Notes: a model not told the origin generated them from the letters alone. DNA of 64,000 bases from JAJDTT01 sp022827025 (GCA_965203535.1 OZ241897.1:4092001-4156000); one strand, 5' to 3'; counted from the first letter of the stretch, positions 43,726 to 53,090 are shown. Numbers and translations: made by a program.

Positions 43726-44741
43726 AAGTAGAGGTAGCTTGTTTCCAAGCGCCGAACTCTTCGGATCGTCCCCTTGGGCAGGAAAGGCCCCTGCCGCCGC
43801 TCCATCCGCATCTGCATCTCGTAGATGCCTTGGCGAATCCCCCCCGGATCGGACGCCAGGACCGTCACGGAAGCGGCCTCGACCCGGATCTCGAAGCTGT
43901 CCGGACTCGAGGCGACGTCCGGATCCAAGAGGAAACTCACCGTTCTCCCATCCGACCCGCCGCCTTCGCCGACAGTTTGGGTGGGACATTGCATGGTGTG
44001 CCGCAGGTAAGCCTGAAACCTCTGAGCCATCTCCATGAGCTCGGGCTGACCCGGTGTCCGAACGGCCCAACCGGAAAGGTCGATCTCCTCCCGATCCGGT
44101 TGCGCGCGGGGGTCCCGACGCGGCGGGGTCTCATCCCGGCTCAAATCGTCAACGAAACGAAACGGCTCCTCTCCGGTTTCATGCAGAAACTTACCGAAGG
44201 TCGTTGTCGCGAGCCGCCGGATCTCCGCGGCCCGTTGCCTCTCCTCCGGAGTCGGAGCCGTCCAGCGGATCGAGTCGCACTTCGGTTTGGGACCCAGCTT
44301 GTACCAAAGGAAGTCGTCTTCCCTCAGGGTGAAGTCGTAGTGCTCCCGATCCCAACCGAGCAGTTCGATCAACTGCTCTTCGGGCAGCAGGTGCCAGTTC
44401 TGACGGATCACCGTGATGTAGATGCGGCGGAGTTGGTCCCCGGTGAGATTCGGTTTGGCGGGCAGGCCCATCGACTCTCCCAATTGAACGATCTGATCGA
44501 TGGTTGCACCGACGACCCGGGCCATACGGTCGGCGTTGGCCAGTTCCCAGTTTCTCCAGACGAACTGATGGAGCCGACTGGGGAAATGGGGCTCGGAGAC
44601 GGGAACCGAGAAGTCCCCATAGTGAGCCTTGATCGGTGTCTGGGGCCGAGCCATCCGGGCCACAATAGCCGGAGTCGCGACGGCGCCGGCCAGGAACTCT
44701 CTTCGGTTGGGGGACATTCCTCGGATGGATCGCCGCAGCAT
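43620..44741 (-). pseudogene. N-terminal part of a split Tat-exported glycosidase-like gene
   Basis: ATG 44741 (GAGGCAGGG upstream) gives MLRRSIRGMSPNRREFLAGA, a twin-arginine signal. The exported part includes an alpha/beta domain like that of GH67/GH20 N-domains: FEIRVEAASVTVLASD and PGGIRQGIYEMQMRME, then RRVRRLETSYLY. At about 43725 the frame enters hairpin-repeat sequence (DDRRGTPCGCPPG) and stops at 43620. The expected continuation, SSYVALYGDP, resumes near 43318. The intact ancestor would have been a Tat-secreted relative of the four glycosidase-like proteins with an added ~200-aa N-terminal segment. Confidence 0.65.
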
Positions 44742-44830
44742 GACCCTGCCTCGAAAGAACTTGAAGGAGAGTGGGATTCCTTGACCTGAATTATTGCATT
44801 TTGGGACAATCCGGTCACTTGACAACCTGC

Positions 44831-44870
44831 GGCAAAAGTCGTCACGGCATTCGGCCGGGTCTGCATCCCG
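44831..44870 (-). repeat. Left copy of a 40-bp inverted repeat
   Basis: The reverse complement of this 40-bp stretch matches 46695-46734 at 36 of 40 positions, in opposite orientation. The pair brackets the Tat/lipoprotein propeller gene at 44972. The conserved core GAATGCCGTGACGACTTTTG is identical in both. Confidence 0.75.
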
Positions 44871-44904
44871 AAGGACTCACCTGTGGGGCCGACGTCCGGC
44901 TCTG

Positions 44905-44932
44905 AGAGGGCACCCACAAGGGGTGCCCCTAC
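44905..44932. repeat. Hairpin repeat, CTTGT-loop type
   Basis: GGGCACCC and GGGTGCCC with the ACAAG/CTTGT loop, just upstream of the propeller gene start at 44972. Same element as at 5868, 6735, 43673 and 57516. Confidence 0.75.
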
Positions 44933-44971
44933 GTCATTTTGGGATTTCTCATTAGCCAAGGGAGCGAGATC

Positions 44972-46597
44972 ATGAAGAGCAGACGGTCGTTCCTGGTGGA
45001 AACAGCGGCGTACACGACTCTGGGCGCACTCACCGGCTGTGGGTCACCCGCTCCATCGGGCGGTGAGGCCGGACGACAGCCGGTGACTCCGTCCTGGCCG
45101 ACTCCGTTGCTGATGCCGGACGACTTCAGCGAGCTGCACCTGACCGCCTGGCGCGTGGAGCCCGGCACTCCCGATCCCGGGAACCCGCTGCTGGAGGGGG
45201 ACATGCCTTGGGACGCCGGCGGCATCGGGATCCACGGCTCGGTGTTCAAGGATCCCAGGAACGGCCGGTGGAAGGCCTACCTGGTGGCCACACCTCCGGA
45301 GGAGACGGCCGTGGACTGGCGCAGCCCGTGGGCCTCCATCAACCACGCCAAGCGCCGCCTCTGCCTGTTCGAGAGCGACGACGGAGTCCACTGGTCGCGG
45401 CCCCCGCTGTCCAACGCTTCGTTTGGCCAACATGAGAAGACCAACATCATCTTCGACCTCGACCAGGGGACGGCGGCCTACTCCTCGGTCATGGTCGACG
45501 AGGGCGACACCGGCATGCCCTACGAGATGTATGTCCTTCGATGGGCTTCCGTGGAGGGAGAAACACCGGCCGGAACCGGCTATTACCGATACCGCTCCCG
45601 TGATGGTTATCACTGGGAGCTTTCGGGCGAACCCATCTACGACCCCATGAGCGGCGATCTCTGTTTCTTCTATCGCTACGGTCCAGGAGAGTACGTGGCC
45701 TATTACCGGCTGGGTGGAAAGAAGCAACCGGGCGACCATGTCCCCATCTACGAGGATGCGCCGCGCCGAACGGTCTACCGGGCGACGAGCGAAGACGGGG
45801 ACGTGTGGAAGCGGGACGAGTCCATGATCCTGACCCTGGACGAGCGCGATCACCGGGACACGCAATACCAGGAGCTGGTGCCGCACCGGGTTCCGGGCGG
45901 ATACCTGGGGATGGTGACCATGTATTGGCCTCTCACCCAGACCTTGAACCTGCGCCTGGCGGCCTCAAGGGACGGCAGCCGCTGGTGGTATCCGGACCGC
46001 CGGCCCTGCCTCGACAACGCCCCCTTGGGCGACTATGGGGGAGGCATGATCTGGCAGAGCCAGTACCTGGTCGAGGAGGGCGGTCGAATGCACCTCTACT
46101 ACGGAGGAACCGAAGGGGCGCACCGGCAGATCTTCGACACCCGGGCTCCCAGCCAGCAGGTCGGTTACATGGAGAACGCCATCGATCACGGAGCCCATTT
46201 TCTGCCCTTCAATTCCGCCCTCTGCCGCGCCTCCTGGAAAGTGGGTCGAATGTACGCGCTGATCCCGTCCGCGGGTGGTCCGACCCTGGGCATGGCGGTC
46301 ACCCGGGACCAGGATCTGGCGAATCGGTCCCTGCGGGTGAACATCGTGACTCGGCCGGCGAAGAAATCTTCAAAGCCGGACTTGGATGCCGGTTATCTCC
46401 AGGTGGAGCTGCTGGATTCGGAGAATCGGCCCCTGGAGGGGTTTTCCAGGAAGGACTGCAGCCCCCTGAAAGGCGACCATACGGCTTTGCAGGTGAGCTG
46501 GAGGGGAGGTGACCGGGCGCCGGAAGGAGCCCGTAAAGCAAAGTTCTATCTGAAGCGGGCGTTCCTTTATGGATTCGGGTTTTACAGTCCGTGGTGA
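44972..46597 (+). CDS. Secreted beta-propeller glycosidase-like lipoprotein (GH32/GH43-like), copy 3
   Basis: ATG 44972 has GGGAG upstream. The N-terminus MKSRRSFLVETAAYTTLGAL then TGC combines a twin-arginine motif with a good lipobox (LTGC), so this copy is a Tat-exported lipoprotein of ~541 aa. Blade motifs: FESDDGVHWSRPPL, YRSRDGYHWELSGE, TSEDGDVWKRDE and AASRDGSRWWYPDRR. Shared C-terminal motif: LEGFSRKDCSPLKGDH. It is closer to copy 1 (6831) than to copy 2: both have W(W/Y)xPDRR and a GDxGGGM segment. Flanking 40-bp inverted repeats suggest the gene sits in a rearranged or transposed segment. Confidence 0.65.
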   Translation: MKSRRSFLVETAAYTTLGALTGCGSPAPSGGEAGRQPVTPSWPTPLLMPDDFSELHLTAWRVEPGTPDPGNPLLEGDMPWDAGGIGIHGSVFKDPRNGRWKAYLVATPPEETAVDWRSPWASINHAKRRLCLFESDDGVHWSRPPLSNASFGQHEKTNIIFDLDQGTAAYSSVMVDEGDTGMPYEMYVLRWASVEGETPAGTGYYRYRSRDGYHWELSGEPIYDPMSGDLCFFYRYGPGEYVAYYRLGGKKQPGDHVPIYEDAPRRTVYRATSEDGDVWKRDESMILTLDERDHRDTQYQELVPHRVPGGYLGMVTMYWPLTQTLNLRLAASRDGSRWWYPDRRPCLDNAPLGDYGGGMIWQSQYLVEEGGRMHLYYGGTEGAHRQIFDTRAPSQQVGYMENAIDHGAHFLPFNSALCRASWKVGRMYALIPSAGGPTLGMAVTRDQDLANRSLRVNIVTRPAKKSSKPDLDAGYLQVELLDSENRPLEGFSRKDCSPLKGDHTALQVSWRGGDRAPEGARKAKFYLKRAFLYGFGFYSPW

Positions 46598-46615
46598 AAG
46601 TCTCGCGAGCACCGA

Positions 46616-46712
46616 GACCGTTCCTGCGCCCGCCGGACAAGGCGCTCTGAGGGAGCATACCGGGAGTATGTGACCGAGGAGCAACGCAGTCCGCCGGGAT
46701 GCAGGGACGGTC
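46616..46712 (+). repeat. Long imperfect hairpin downstream of the propeller gene
   Basis: GACCGTTCCTGC (46616-46627) pairs with GCAGGGACGGTC (46701-46712), 12 bp with one G-U pair. The stem continues inward with ~8 more pairs (CCCGCCGGA with TCCGCCGGG) around one bulge and one mismatch, and an inner CATAC-CGGGA-GTATG hairpin caps it. About 97 nt in all, starting 18 nt after the stop codon. A structured RNA, transcript stabiliser or mobile structured element are all possible; no poly-U tract follows. Confidence 0.55.
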
Positions 46713-46734
46713 GAATGCCGTGACGACTTTTGCC
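46695..46734 (+). repeat. Right copy of a 40-bp inverted repeat
   Basis: Matches the reverse complement of 44831-44870 at 36 of 40 positions; overlaps the 3' arm of the long hairpin and ends 9 nt before the stop of the DUF1501 gene. Confidence 0.75.
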
Positions 46735-46743
46735 ACGGACTGT

Positions 46744-48105
46744 TCAGATCAACTCGTGAACCGGCTGGCCGGTGGTGTCGTCGATGGAGTTGGCGATCTT
46801 GATGGGACGGCCGATGGGGCTCATGTACTCCTTGGTCCAGTCGATGCCGAAGGCCTTGTAGACGGTGGCGTGAACGTCGCCCATGGAGACCATTCTCTCG
46901 GCCACGAAAGCGCCGCGCTCGTCGCTGGCTCCCACCACCTTGCCCCCCTCGACGCCGCCGCCTCCCAGGATCATGGACCAACAGTGGGGCCAGTGGTCCC
47001 GTCCCCCCTTGGAGTTGAAACGGGGAGTCCGTCCGAACTCTCCCATGACCAGGACCAGGGTGGACTCCAGCAGGCCCCGTGCCTCCAGGTCGTCCAACAG
47101 CACCGGAAGGGACCGTTCCAGACCTGGAACCAACGTGTCTCGATGTTTCTTGTCATTGTCGGCGTGCGTGTCCCAGCCGTTGAGATCGTGGCCGGCCGCA
47201 GTGACGAAGCGGCTTCCCGCCTCCACCAGCCGGCGTGAAAGCAACAGGCTCTGTCCGAAGCCGGTGCGCCCGTAGGCGTCGCGGGTCTTCTCCGATTCCT
47301 TGGAGAGGTCGAACGCCTCCCGAACCTCGGGGGAGAGGACCATGTTCACGGCCTGCTCGGTGAAGCTGTCCATCTTGAACGCTTCGGTCATCTCCATCTT
47401 CCGGCGGTAGGTCTCGTCCATCAGGGCCAGGAGCGAGCGGCGGTCTTCCAGCCGTTTCGGCGAAATGGCCTTGGGCAGGCTCAGGTCCTGCACCTGGAAG
47501 CCCTCGCTGTTGGGATCGGTGCCCACCACCATGGGATCGTACTTGGCGTCCAGAAACGCCCCCTTCATGTAGTTTCCCTTGGCCCCTTCCTTGTAACCGG
47601 GGACCGCCACATGAGCCGGCACATGGTTCCTGGGGCCCTTTTCCCGGGTGACGATGGTGCCGAAGGAGGGGAACTGCATGGCCGCCGTGGGCCGGTGTCC
47701 GGTGAGGGCGTAGTAGGTCCCCTGGCCGTGGTTGTTCTCCTCGGTGTGCATGGACCGGATGATGGAGACCTTGTCCATGCGCCTGGCCATTCGGGGCAGG
47801 AGGCTGGAGACCTGGATGCCGGGGACGTTGGTGGAGATGGGCTTGAAGCTGCTGCCGGCCTTGGGGTCCCACATGTCGACGTGGCTCGGCCCCCCGTCCA
47901 GCCAGACCAGGATGCACGACTTGGCGGTGGCGTTCGCTTCCACGTCGATGCCGGCTTCCGCGAAGACGCTCTTGGCCTGGAGATAGCGGCTGAGGCTGAT
48001 GCCGAACAGGCTGAGGGCCCCGGCCCGGATGAACTCGCGGCGCTTCAACAGCGACTCGGTGCAGGTCAGACAGCCGATCTTGTCGCCTGGTTTGGGTATG
48101 CTCAT
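46744..48105 (-). CDS. DUF1501 family exported protein
   Basis: ATG 48105 has GAAGGAAAT upstream; 453 aa. The N-terminus has KRREFIRAGALSLFGISLSR, a twin-arginine-like signal, preceded by a CLTC cysteine pair. Family motifs: SCILVWLDGGPSHVDMWDPK, HTEENNHGQGTYYALTGHRP and LVLVMGEFGRTPRFNSKGGR then DHWPHCWS. DUF1501 proteins are sulphatase/alkaline-phosphatase-fold relatives of unknown activity, nearly always encoded with DUF1549/DUF1553 proteins, as here. It is last of a three-gene minus-strand unit but separated from the others by a hairpin cluster. Confidence 0.9.
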   Translation of the reverse strand: MSIPKPGDKIGCLTCTESLLKRREFIRAGALSLFGISLSRYLQAKSVFAEAGIDVEANATAKSCILVWLDGGPSHVDMWDPKAGSSFKPISTNVPGIQVSSLLPRMARRMDKVSIIRSMHTEENNHGQGTYYALTGHRPTAAMQFPSFGTIVTREKGPRNHVPAHVAVPGYKEGAKGNYMKGAFLDAKYDPMVVGTDPNSEGFQVQDLSLPKAISPKRLEDRRSLLALMDETYRRKMEMTEAFKMDSFTEQAVNMVLSPEVREAFDLSKESEKTRDAYGRTGFGQSLLLSRRLVEAGSRFVTAAGHDLNGWDTHADNDKKHRDTLVPGLERSLPVLLDDLEARGLLESTLVLVMGEFGRTPRFNSKGGRDHWPHCWSMILGGGGVEGGKVVGASDERGAFVAERMVSMGDVHATVYKAFGIDWTKEYMSPIGRPIKIANSIDDTTGQPVHELI

Positions 48106-48132
48106 GGGAAGATTTCCTTCCGAGAAACTGGG

Positions 48133-48335
48133 AGGGGCGATTTCCAATCGCCCTCTTTCGTGTCAATCGTGACCGAAGGCCAGGAACAGCGGGCCGCGGC
48201 GGCGGGGGCAGGAATACCCCCGCTCCCATAGGAGGGACTTTCCTGTCCCCCCTTGCCGAGGGCATCTCTTGTTCCAACCGCGACCGATGGCCGAGGATAA
48301 CAAACAGGGGAAGCGGGGGTAGGAAAACCCCCGCT
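48133..48335. repeat. Cluster of four hairpin repeats with duplicated flanks
   Basis: (1) GGGCGAT, TTCCA, ATCGCCC at 48135-48153. (2) GCGGGGG, CAGGAATA, CCCCCGC at 48202-48223. (3) GGGAC, TTTCCT, GTCCC at 48234-48249. (4) AGCGGGGGT, AGGAAA, ACCCCCGCT at 48312-48335, a perfect 9-bp stem. Related words CGTGACCGAAGGCC (~48168) and CGCGACCGATGGCC (~48281) precede units 2 and 4, so a larger unit seems duplicated. It fills the gap between the DUF1549/1553 and DUF1501 genes. Confidence 0.75.
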
Positions 48336-48364
48336 CCTGTCGTTGTAATTCCGTCCTTCGACCG

Positions 48365-50926
48365 TCAATTCGAAGCGAACTCCCGGGATGTGATCATGGC
48401 CCACATGATGTCCTTCAAACTCTCCTCGCGCGAATCGCCGGAGGCGGCCACCTGCTCCAGCCGCGACCGCTCCGTGTCGGTGGGAAATCGGCTCAGCGCC
48501 CGCAGGTACAGCTCTTCGATGATCTCTCCATCCGATTTACCGGCCTTCAGCAACTGTTGAAGCCGGTTGCGGGGATCGCCGATCTTCTCCTGATACGTGG
48601 AGCCGACCATGATGTGGAGCGCCTTCTTCAGGCTGGCGTCGTTCTTGCGCTCGGGGATGCTGGCGCGGTTGGGACGGTCGTGGATCTCCAGGAACTTGGA
48701 CGAATAGAGGTCGGGGACCCGGAGGTCAATGGCTCGGGTCCCGGTGGGAGCGACGCCCATCCAGTTGTTCTTGAAGGTCTCGGGGACGCCCGTGACATTG
48801 GAGATGGAGTCCAGCAGAATCTCGGCATCCAGGTCCCGGCGCACCCGGTGGGAATAGTTGGCCGCATCGTTCCGGTTGCTGGCGTTGGGAATGGCCGAGA
48901 GCTGATAGGTGCGGGACTTGGCGATGAGCCGCAGCAGGCGCTTGAGATCATAGCCGTTCCCGGCGAAGTCCCGGGCCAGCTCGTCCAGCAACTCGGGATG
49001 TGTCGGAGGGTTGGTGGAACGGAAATCGTCCACCGGATCCACGATCCCCCGGCCGAACATGTGTCCCCACATCCGGTTCACGATGGTCCGGGAGAAGTTG
49101 GGATGGTCCGTGATCCACTCGGCCAGGGCCAGTCGAGGATCGAATGCCTTCTCCTCGGACAACGGCGTCCCGTCGGGAAACACCGGGGAGGCTTCCTGGC
49201 CGGTCCGGGGATGGATGACCTTGACCGTGTCCTCCGTCTCCTCGTAGTCGGGGACGCGTCCGGCCGGATCCTCGAAGACCACGATGGCGCCCTCGGAGGT
49301 CCACTCGGTCCGGCTCAGCCGTCCGAAGAAGGCCGCCAGGCCCCAGAACTGGTCCTGGGACCATTCTTCGAAGGGGTGATGGTGACACTGGGCGCAGTCG
49401 AGCCGGTAGCCCAGGAAGACCCGCATCTCCTCGGGCATGCCGTCCTGGGGCCGGGAAACCTCTCCGTTCTGCAGGAAGTGCCGGGAGGGTCCGTCGTTGC
49501 CCTGCGCCGAGATCCGCTCGAAGGCCATCTGGTCGTAGGGCTTGTTCTCGGTCAGGCTGTTGCGGATCCAGGCCCAGTAGACCAGGGAATGGGCCGGCGT
49601 CCCCGTGGAGGAGTAGGAGACCCGGTAAAGATCGCTGAAGCGGAAGGTCCAGTAGTCGATGTACTCGGGCGTCTCCAGCAAGGTGTCGATGAGACGGTTC
49701 CGCTTCGCGGGATCGGTGCTGCTCAGGAACTCACGAGTTCGATCCGGCGGCGGTAGAGTCCCGGTCAGGTCCAGGCAGACCCGCCGCAGGAACTCCGCGT
49801 CCGAAGAGAGGCTCGAGGGGGCGATCCGCAGTTTCCGCAGCTTGGCGAAGACATGCCGGTCGATGAGGTTGTTGTCGGTCACCTGCGGGACCACATGCAC
49901 TGCATCGGCGATGACGCCGATGCGGGAATTGGCCACGCGGCCCGGCGCCCGAACCAGCAGGGCCGTTTCTCCCGTGGCGACGGCCTCCACTCGGCCGGTG
50001 GGGGAGATGCGAACCAGTTCGGGGTTGACGGTCTCATAGCGCACCTGGTCCGTCAGGTCCTCGGTCCTTCCGTTGCCCAGATGTCCGGTGACCAGCAACT
50101 GCCGGTGCTGGCCCTTCTCCAGGACCAGGTAGGAGGGGAAGATCTCGATTCTCTCGATCCGGAGCTGTTCCTCTTCCCGAACCGGGGCGCCTTCCCGGAC
50201 CCAGTCGCGAAGCGCCGCGTAATCGGCGGACTCAGCCGAGAAGCGGCTGCCTCCGCCATGCGGGATCTGGAATGTCGGTTTCTGAAGCAGCAGGCTCTCT
50301 GCCGGATTCTTCGGGTCCACTCGCGGCCGGATCGGTTCCGCGCTCTCGGGCGACAGGACCTGGTAGGTGCCTCCCTCCACGATCCAGCGGTGGTCTTCCC
50401 GGGGATGCCGGGCATCCAGCGAGAGCTTGAAGCCGCCGCGCCCCTTGACGCCGCCGTGACAGGCCGAATCGTTGCAGCCCCGGCGGGTGAGGATGCCTCC
50501 GATTTCTCTGGAGAAGCTGAACGGTCTCGATGCCCGGCTCTCGCGCACCTGGATCGGGGCCTGGGAAACCTGGCCCTGGAATTCCGCCCTGATTGCCGTC
50601 TCCCCGTCGTTGCGGGGGACGAGCTTCCCCTCGGCGCTCATATCGGCGACGTCACGGTCGTTCACCTCCAAGTGGGCGTCGGCGGTGACGTCCCGCTCCA
50701 TTCCGTCGGCGAAAGTCGCGATCACCACCAGCCGCTGAGAGGCGCCGGCGCCCCACATGCGAATCTCCTGGGGCATCAGGCGCAACGACAGAGCTTGAGG
50801 CGTATGAGCCGGCGCGGGAGCCGGCGTTCCCGAAAACAGCAGCGAACCGGTAAGAGCCAGGACGATGGCCATCGATGTCCCGGCCCGAGCCCGGATCCAG
50901 GTTTTCCCCTTGGCAGGCGCCGTCAT
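48365..50926 (-). CDS. DUF1549/DUF1553 protein with Ig-like and cytochrome c-type domains
   Basis: 853 aa, exported (signal ~14-40: AGTSMAIVLALTGSLLFSG). Order: a BIG2-like domain (~45-125), a heme-type CNDSACH site (~150-156) in a Planctomycete-type cytochrome region, a second BIG2-like domain (~255-345), DUF1549 (~360-560) and DUF1553 (~600-845). CAQCHHHPFEEW (~515-526) is a second CxxCH-like motif, and NRMWGHMFGRGIVDPVDDF marks DUF1553. The role is unknown, perhaps an extracytoplasmic redox or polysaccharide-processing enzyme with DUF1501. Its start overlaps the PPC gene end by 4 nt. Confidence 0.9.
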   Translation of the reverse strand: MTAPAKGKTWIRARAGTSMAIVLALTGSLLFSGTPAPAPAHTPQALSLRLMPQEIRMWGAGASQRLVVIATFADGMERDVTADAHLEVNDRDVADMSAEGKLVPRNDGETAIRAEFQGQVSQAPIQVRESRASRPFSFSREIGGILTRRGCNDSACHGGVKGRGGFKLSLDARHPREDHRWIVEGGTYQVLSPESAEPIRPRVDPKNPAESLLLQKPTFQIPHGGGSRFSAESADYAALRDWVREGAPVREEEQLRIERIEIFPSYLVLEKGQHRQLLVTGHLGNGRTEDLTDQVRYETVNPELVRISPTGRVEAVATGETALLVRAPGRVANSRIGVIADAVHVVPQVTDNNLIDRHVFAKLRKLRIAPSSLSSDAEFLRRVCLDLTGTLPPPDRTREFLSSTDPAKRNRLIDTLLETPEYIDYWTFRFSDLYRVSYSSTGTPAHSLVYWAWIRNSLTENKPYDQMAFERISAQGNDGPSRHFLQNGEVSRPQDGMPEEMRVFLGYRLDCAQCHHHPFEEWSQDQFWGLAAFFGRLSRTEWTSEGAIVVFEDPAGRVPDYEETEDTVKVIHPRTGQEASPVFPDGTPLSEEKAFDPRLALAEWITDHPNFSRTIVNRMWGHMFGRGIVDPVDDFRSTNPPTHPELLDELARDFAGNGYDLKRLLRLIAKSRTYQLSAIPNASNRNDAANYSHRVRRDLDAEILLDSISNVTGVPETFKNNWMGVAPTGTRAIDLRVPDLYSSKFLEIHDRPNRASIPERKNDASLKKALHIMVGSTYQEKIGDPRNRLQQLLKAGKSDGEIIEELYLRALSRFPTDTERSRLEQVAASGDSREESLKDIMWAMITSREFASN

Positions 50927-52899
50927 TGCTCGTACTCCTTCTTGCCTTCGACCGCCGCCGCACTCTGACCCGTGGCCAGCATCATGATGGGGACCCGTCC
51001 CAGCGGAAGCCGGGCTCCGGTCCGGTCGCCCGACATGGGTTGGGCCCAGAGACGAACGAGCTGAGGCATTCCAGTGGCGGTGGCGTCGGCGTCCGCCACG
51101 AAGGCCATCGTAACTCCCTTTCGAACCGGACGGAATCGAGTAATGTCGCCGATATTGCCGCTTTCGAGACCCATGGGGAAATAATAGGCGCCCAGGAGCA
51201 GAGAGTCGGTGTACGGGGCCGGGGTGGCCGGCAGGATCCGGACGCCGCTGGGGAGGTTTTCCGCCGAAACGGCGACGCCACCCTCGAAACCCTCCTCCAT
51301 GTCGCAGACCACGGTGAAGGTCTTGCTCTGTCCCGGCTCCAGGTTCACCCGATCGGTGGTGGGTCCCAACCTTCGCCCCTTGACTCCCAGGACGTACTCC
51401 ACCCGGCCCACGTGGGGGATCGTGGGACGAATCATCAACCGGTAGGCCAGATCGGATCCTCCCCTTCGAGAGGTCAGGTCCCGGATCCGGAGCCGGTAGA
51501 TCCCGTCGTTCTGAAAGGTGAAGACCGTCTTTCGCTCCGTCGATTTGCTGACGTCGTCGCCGTCCCCGCCGTATTCGAAGTGGATATTGTTGAAGACCTC
51601 CTCACCCTTTGGGTTCCAGACCCGGATCCAGGGATTGAATTGGGGCGGCGCGGCTTGTGGAGTTTCGACCTCGAAGACGAGCCCCTCTCCGGCCCTCGCC
51701 CGGAATCGATAGCTGTCCACGTCGCCAGGCGGGTCGATGGTCCCCTCCAGGAGCACGGCGGTGGGGACTTCCGGACCCTTGGAGTCATTGGGTTCCTGCT
51801 CCTTCAATTGAGAGACAACCCGGTCCCGGGCCGCTTCGTGCGGGGACTCCGCCTCGCCCTCGGCGGCTCCTGTCCCAGAGGCAGGCCCGACACTTCGAGC
51901 CGCCAGCACCTTCAGCCGGTCGGACTCGAGGGGCTGATGGAACGCGCCATGTTGAGCGTACGCCCCCGAATCCCGCTCCAGCCAGTCGGCCGGATCGGGA
52001 TGGGCCGGCTGGCCCATGATGGTGGAAGGGTCGGGCGGTTCGGTGGAGATCCGGAGCAGGTAGACGAAGTCGGGATTCCCCTCTCCCAGGAAGGACCCCA
52101 TGGAGACCAGGTAGCGGCCGGCCTTTTTGAAGCGGTGCGTCGGCATGGGAAAGACGGCGAACTGGGCGCCCCACCCCTGCCGCCGCGACTGGAGCACCGG
52201 AACCCAGGAGAGCGGCCGGGATTCCCAGGGCAGCCTGAGCAGACGGTCCGGGTCGAACCAGCTTCCGGTGGGAGCGTAGAGGTTCAGCTCCGCCTCCGCG
52301 CTGTAGGGGATATAGATGGGAAACGAGGTGAAGGTCTGGAAGTGGAACTGCTCGCCCTCTTCCGCCTGGAACGAGTAGAGGTCGAGCTCCCCGTTGGTCT
52401 TGGTGGTGCCGGCGATGACGACCGGCGCCTGAACCGCCTGCTGCTCTTCCGCGTCCCGCTCCAGCACCACGGGATCGCTCACGACCTGGAAGTTCAAGGC
52501 ATTGGACATGCCGCGGGGAGTGACGACGCGAAACCGATGAAGCCCGACCCTTGCGTCCTCGCCGATCCGGAACTGCAGCCGGGCTCGATGGCCCGCCAAC
52601 TCGGTCTGCTTGGCCTGCGGGTCGCGCACCACCAACTCGTCGGGAGCCGCTTCCCGGATCTCCTCCAGGCCAAGAAACCGGACCTCAACGCCATCGCGCT
52701 CGAACCAGGCGGCGTAGGTCCCCTCCATGTGCTGGCCCCGGACCGATACCTCGATCGTCGTGCCCCGTTGTCCCCCCAGGGGGAAGACGGAAAGGGTCTT
52801 GGGCTCCTTGGGCGCGGCCTTCCCGGAGTCGTCCACGGCCCGGGAATCACCCAGGAAAAACAGCAAACTTGAGGCGATCAGAAGTCGAATCTTGAACAT
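50923..52899 (-). CDS. Secreted protein with IPT/TIG-like and PPC-like domains
   Basis: 658 aa with a short signal (LLIASSLLFFLGDSRA). Residues ~35-120 resemble an IPT/TIG domain (VFPLGGQRGTTIEVSVRGQH, VTPRGMSNALNFQVV). Two pre-peptidase C-terminal-like regions follow: ~150-300 (GTTKTNGELDLYSFQAEEGE) and ~370-490 (EGTIDPPGDVDSYRFRARAG, FQNDGIYRLRIRDLTSRRGG). PPC domains are non-catalytic beta-sandwiches on exported proteins. First gene of the unit with DUF1549/1553 and DUF1501, a co-occurrence common in Planctomycetes and Acidobacteriota. Confidence 0.8.
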   Translation of the reverse strand: MFKIRLLIASSLLFFLGDSRAVDDSGKAAPKEPKTLSVFPLGGQRGTTIEVSVRGQHMEGTYAAWFERDGVEVRFLGLEEIREAAPDELVVRDPQAKQTELAGHRARLQFRIGEDARVGLHRFRVVTPRGMSNALNFQVVSDPVVLERDAEEQQAVQAPVVIAGTTKTNGELDLYSFQAEEGEQFHFQTFTSFPIYIPYSAEAELNLYAPTGSWFDPDRLLRLPWESRPLSWVPVLQSRRQGWGAQFAVFPMPTHRFKKAGRYLVSMGSFLGEGNPDFVYLLRISTEPPDPSTIMGQPAHPDPADWLERDSGAYAQHGAFHQPLESDRLKVLAARSVGPASGTGAAEGEAESPHEAARDRVVSQLKEQEPNDSKGPEVPTAVLLEGTIDPPGDVDSYRFRARAGEGLVFEVETPQAAPPQFNPWIRVWNPKGEEVFNNIHFEYGGDGDDVSKSTERKTVFTFQNDGIYRLRIRDLTSRRGGSDLAYRLMIRPTIPHVGRVEYVLGVKGRRLGPTTDRVNLEPGQSKTFTVVCDMEEGFEGGVAVSAENLPSGVRILPATPAPYTDSLLLGAYYFPMGLESGNIGDITRFRPVRKGVTMAFVADADATATGMPQLVRLWAQPMSGDRTGARLPLGRVPIMMLATGQSAAAVEGKKEYEQ

Positions 52900-53090
52900 G
52901 GCTTCCGGTCGATGATCAAAGTTATGCTACCACAGGGTATGGCGAGTTTCCGGGGTTCTGCGCTTCGTTTCTGCTGACAGTAAGTATCGTAGTAGACTGA
53001 CGAGGCGGCGAAGGACGGCAATGCCGAACCCTGCAGCCGCTTGGTTGGAAGGACCCGGTGTTCACATCAACAGATGGGAGGAATGAGGCA

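Noticed and set aside
50875..52872. 665-codon plus-strand frame
   Set aside because: Antisense to the PPC-domain gene; composition is that of a mirror frame and no domain is seen.
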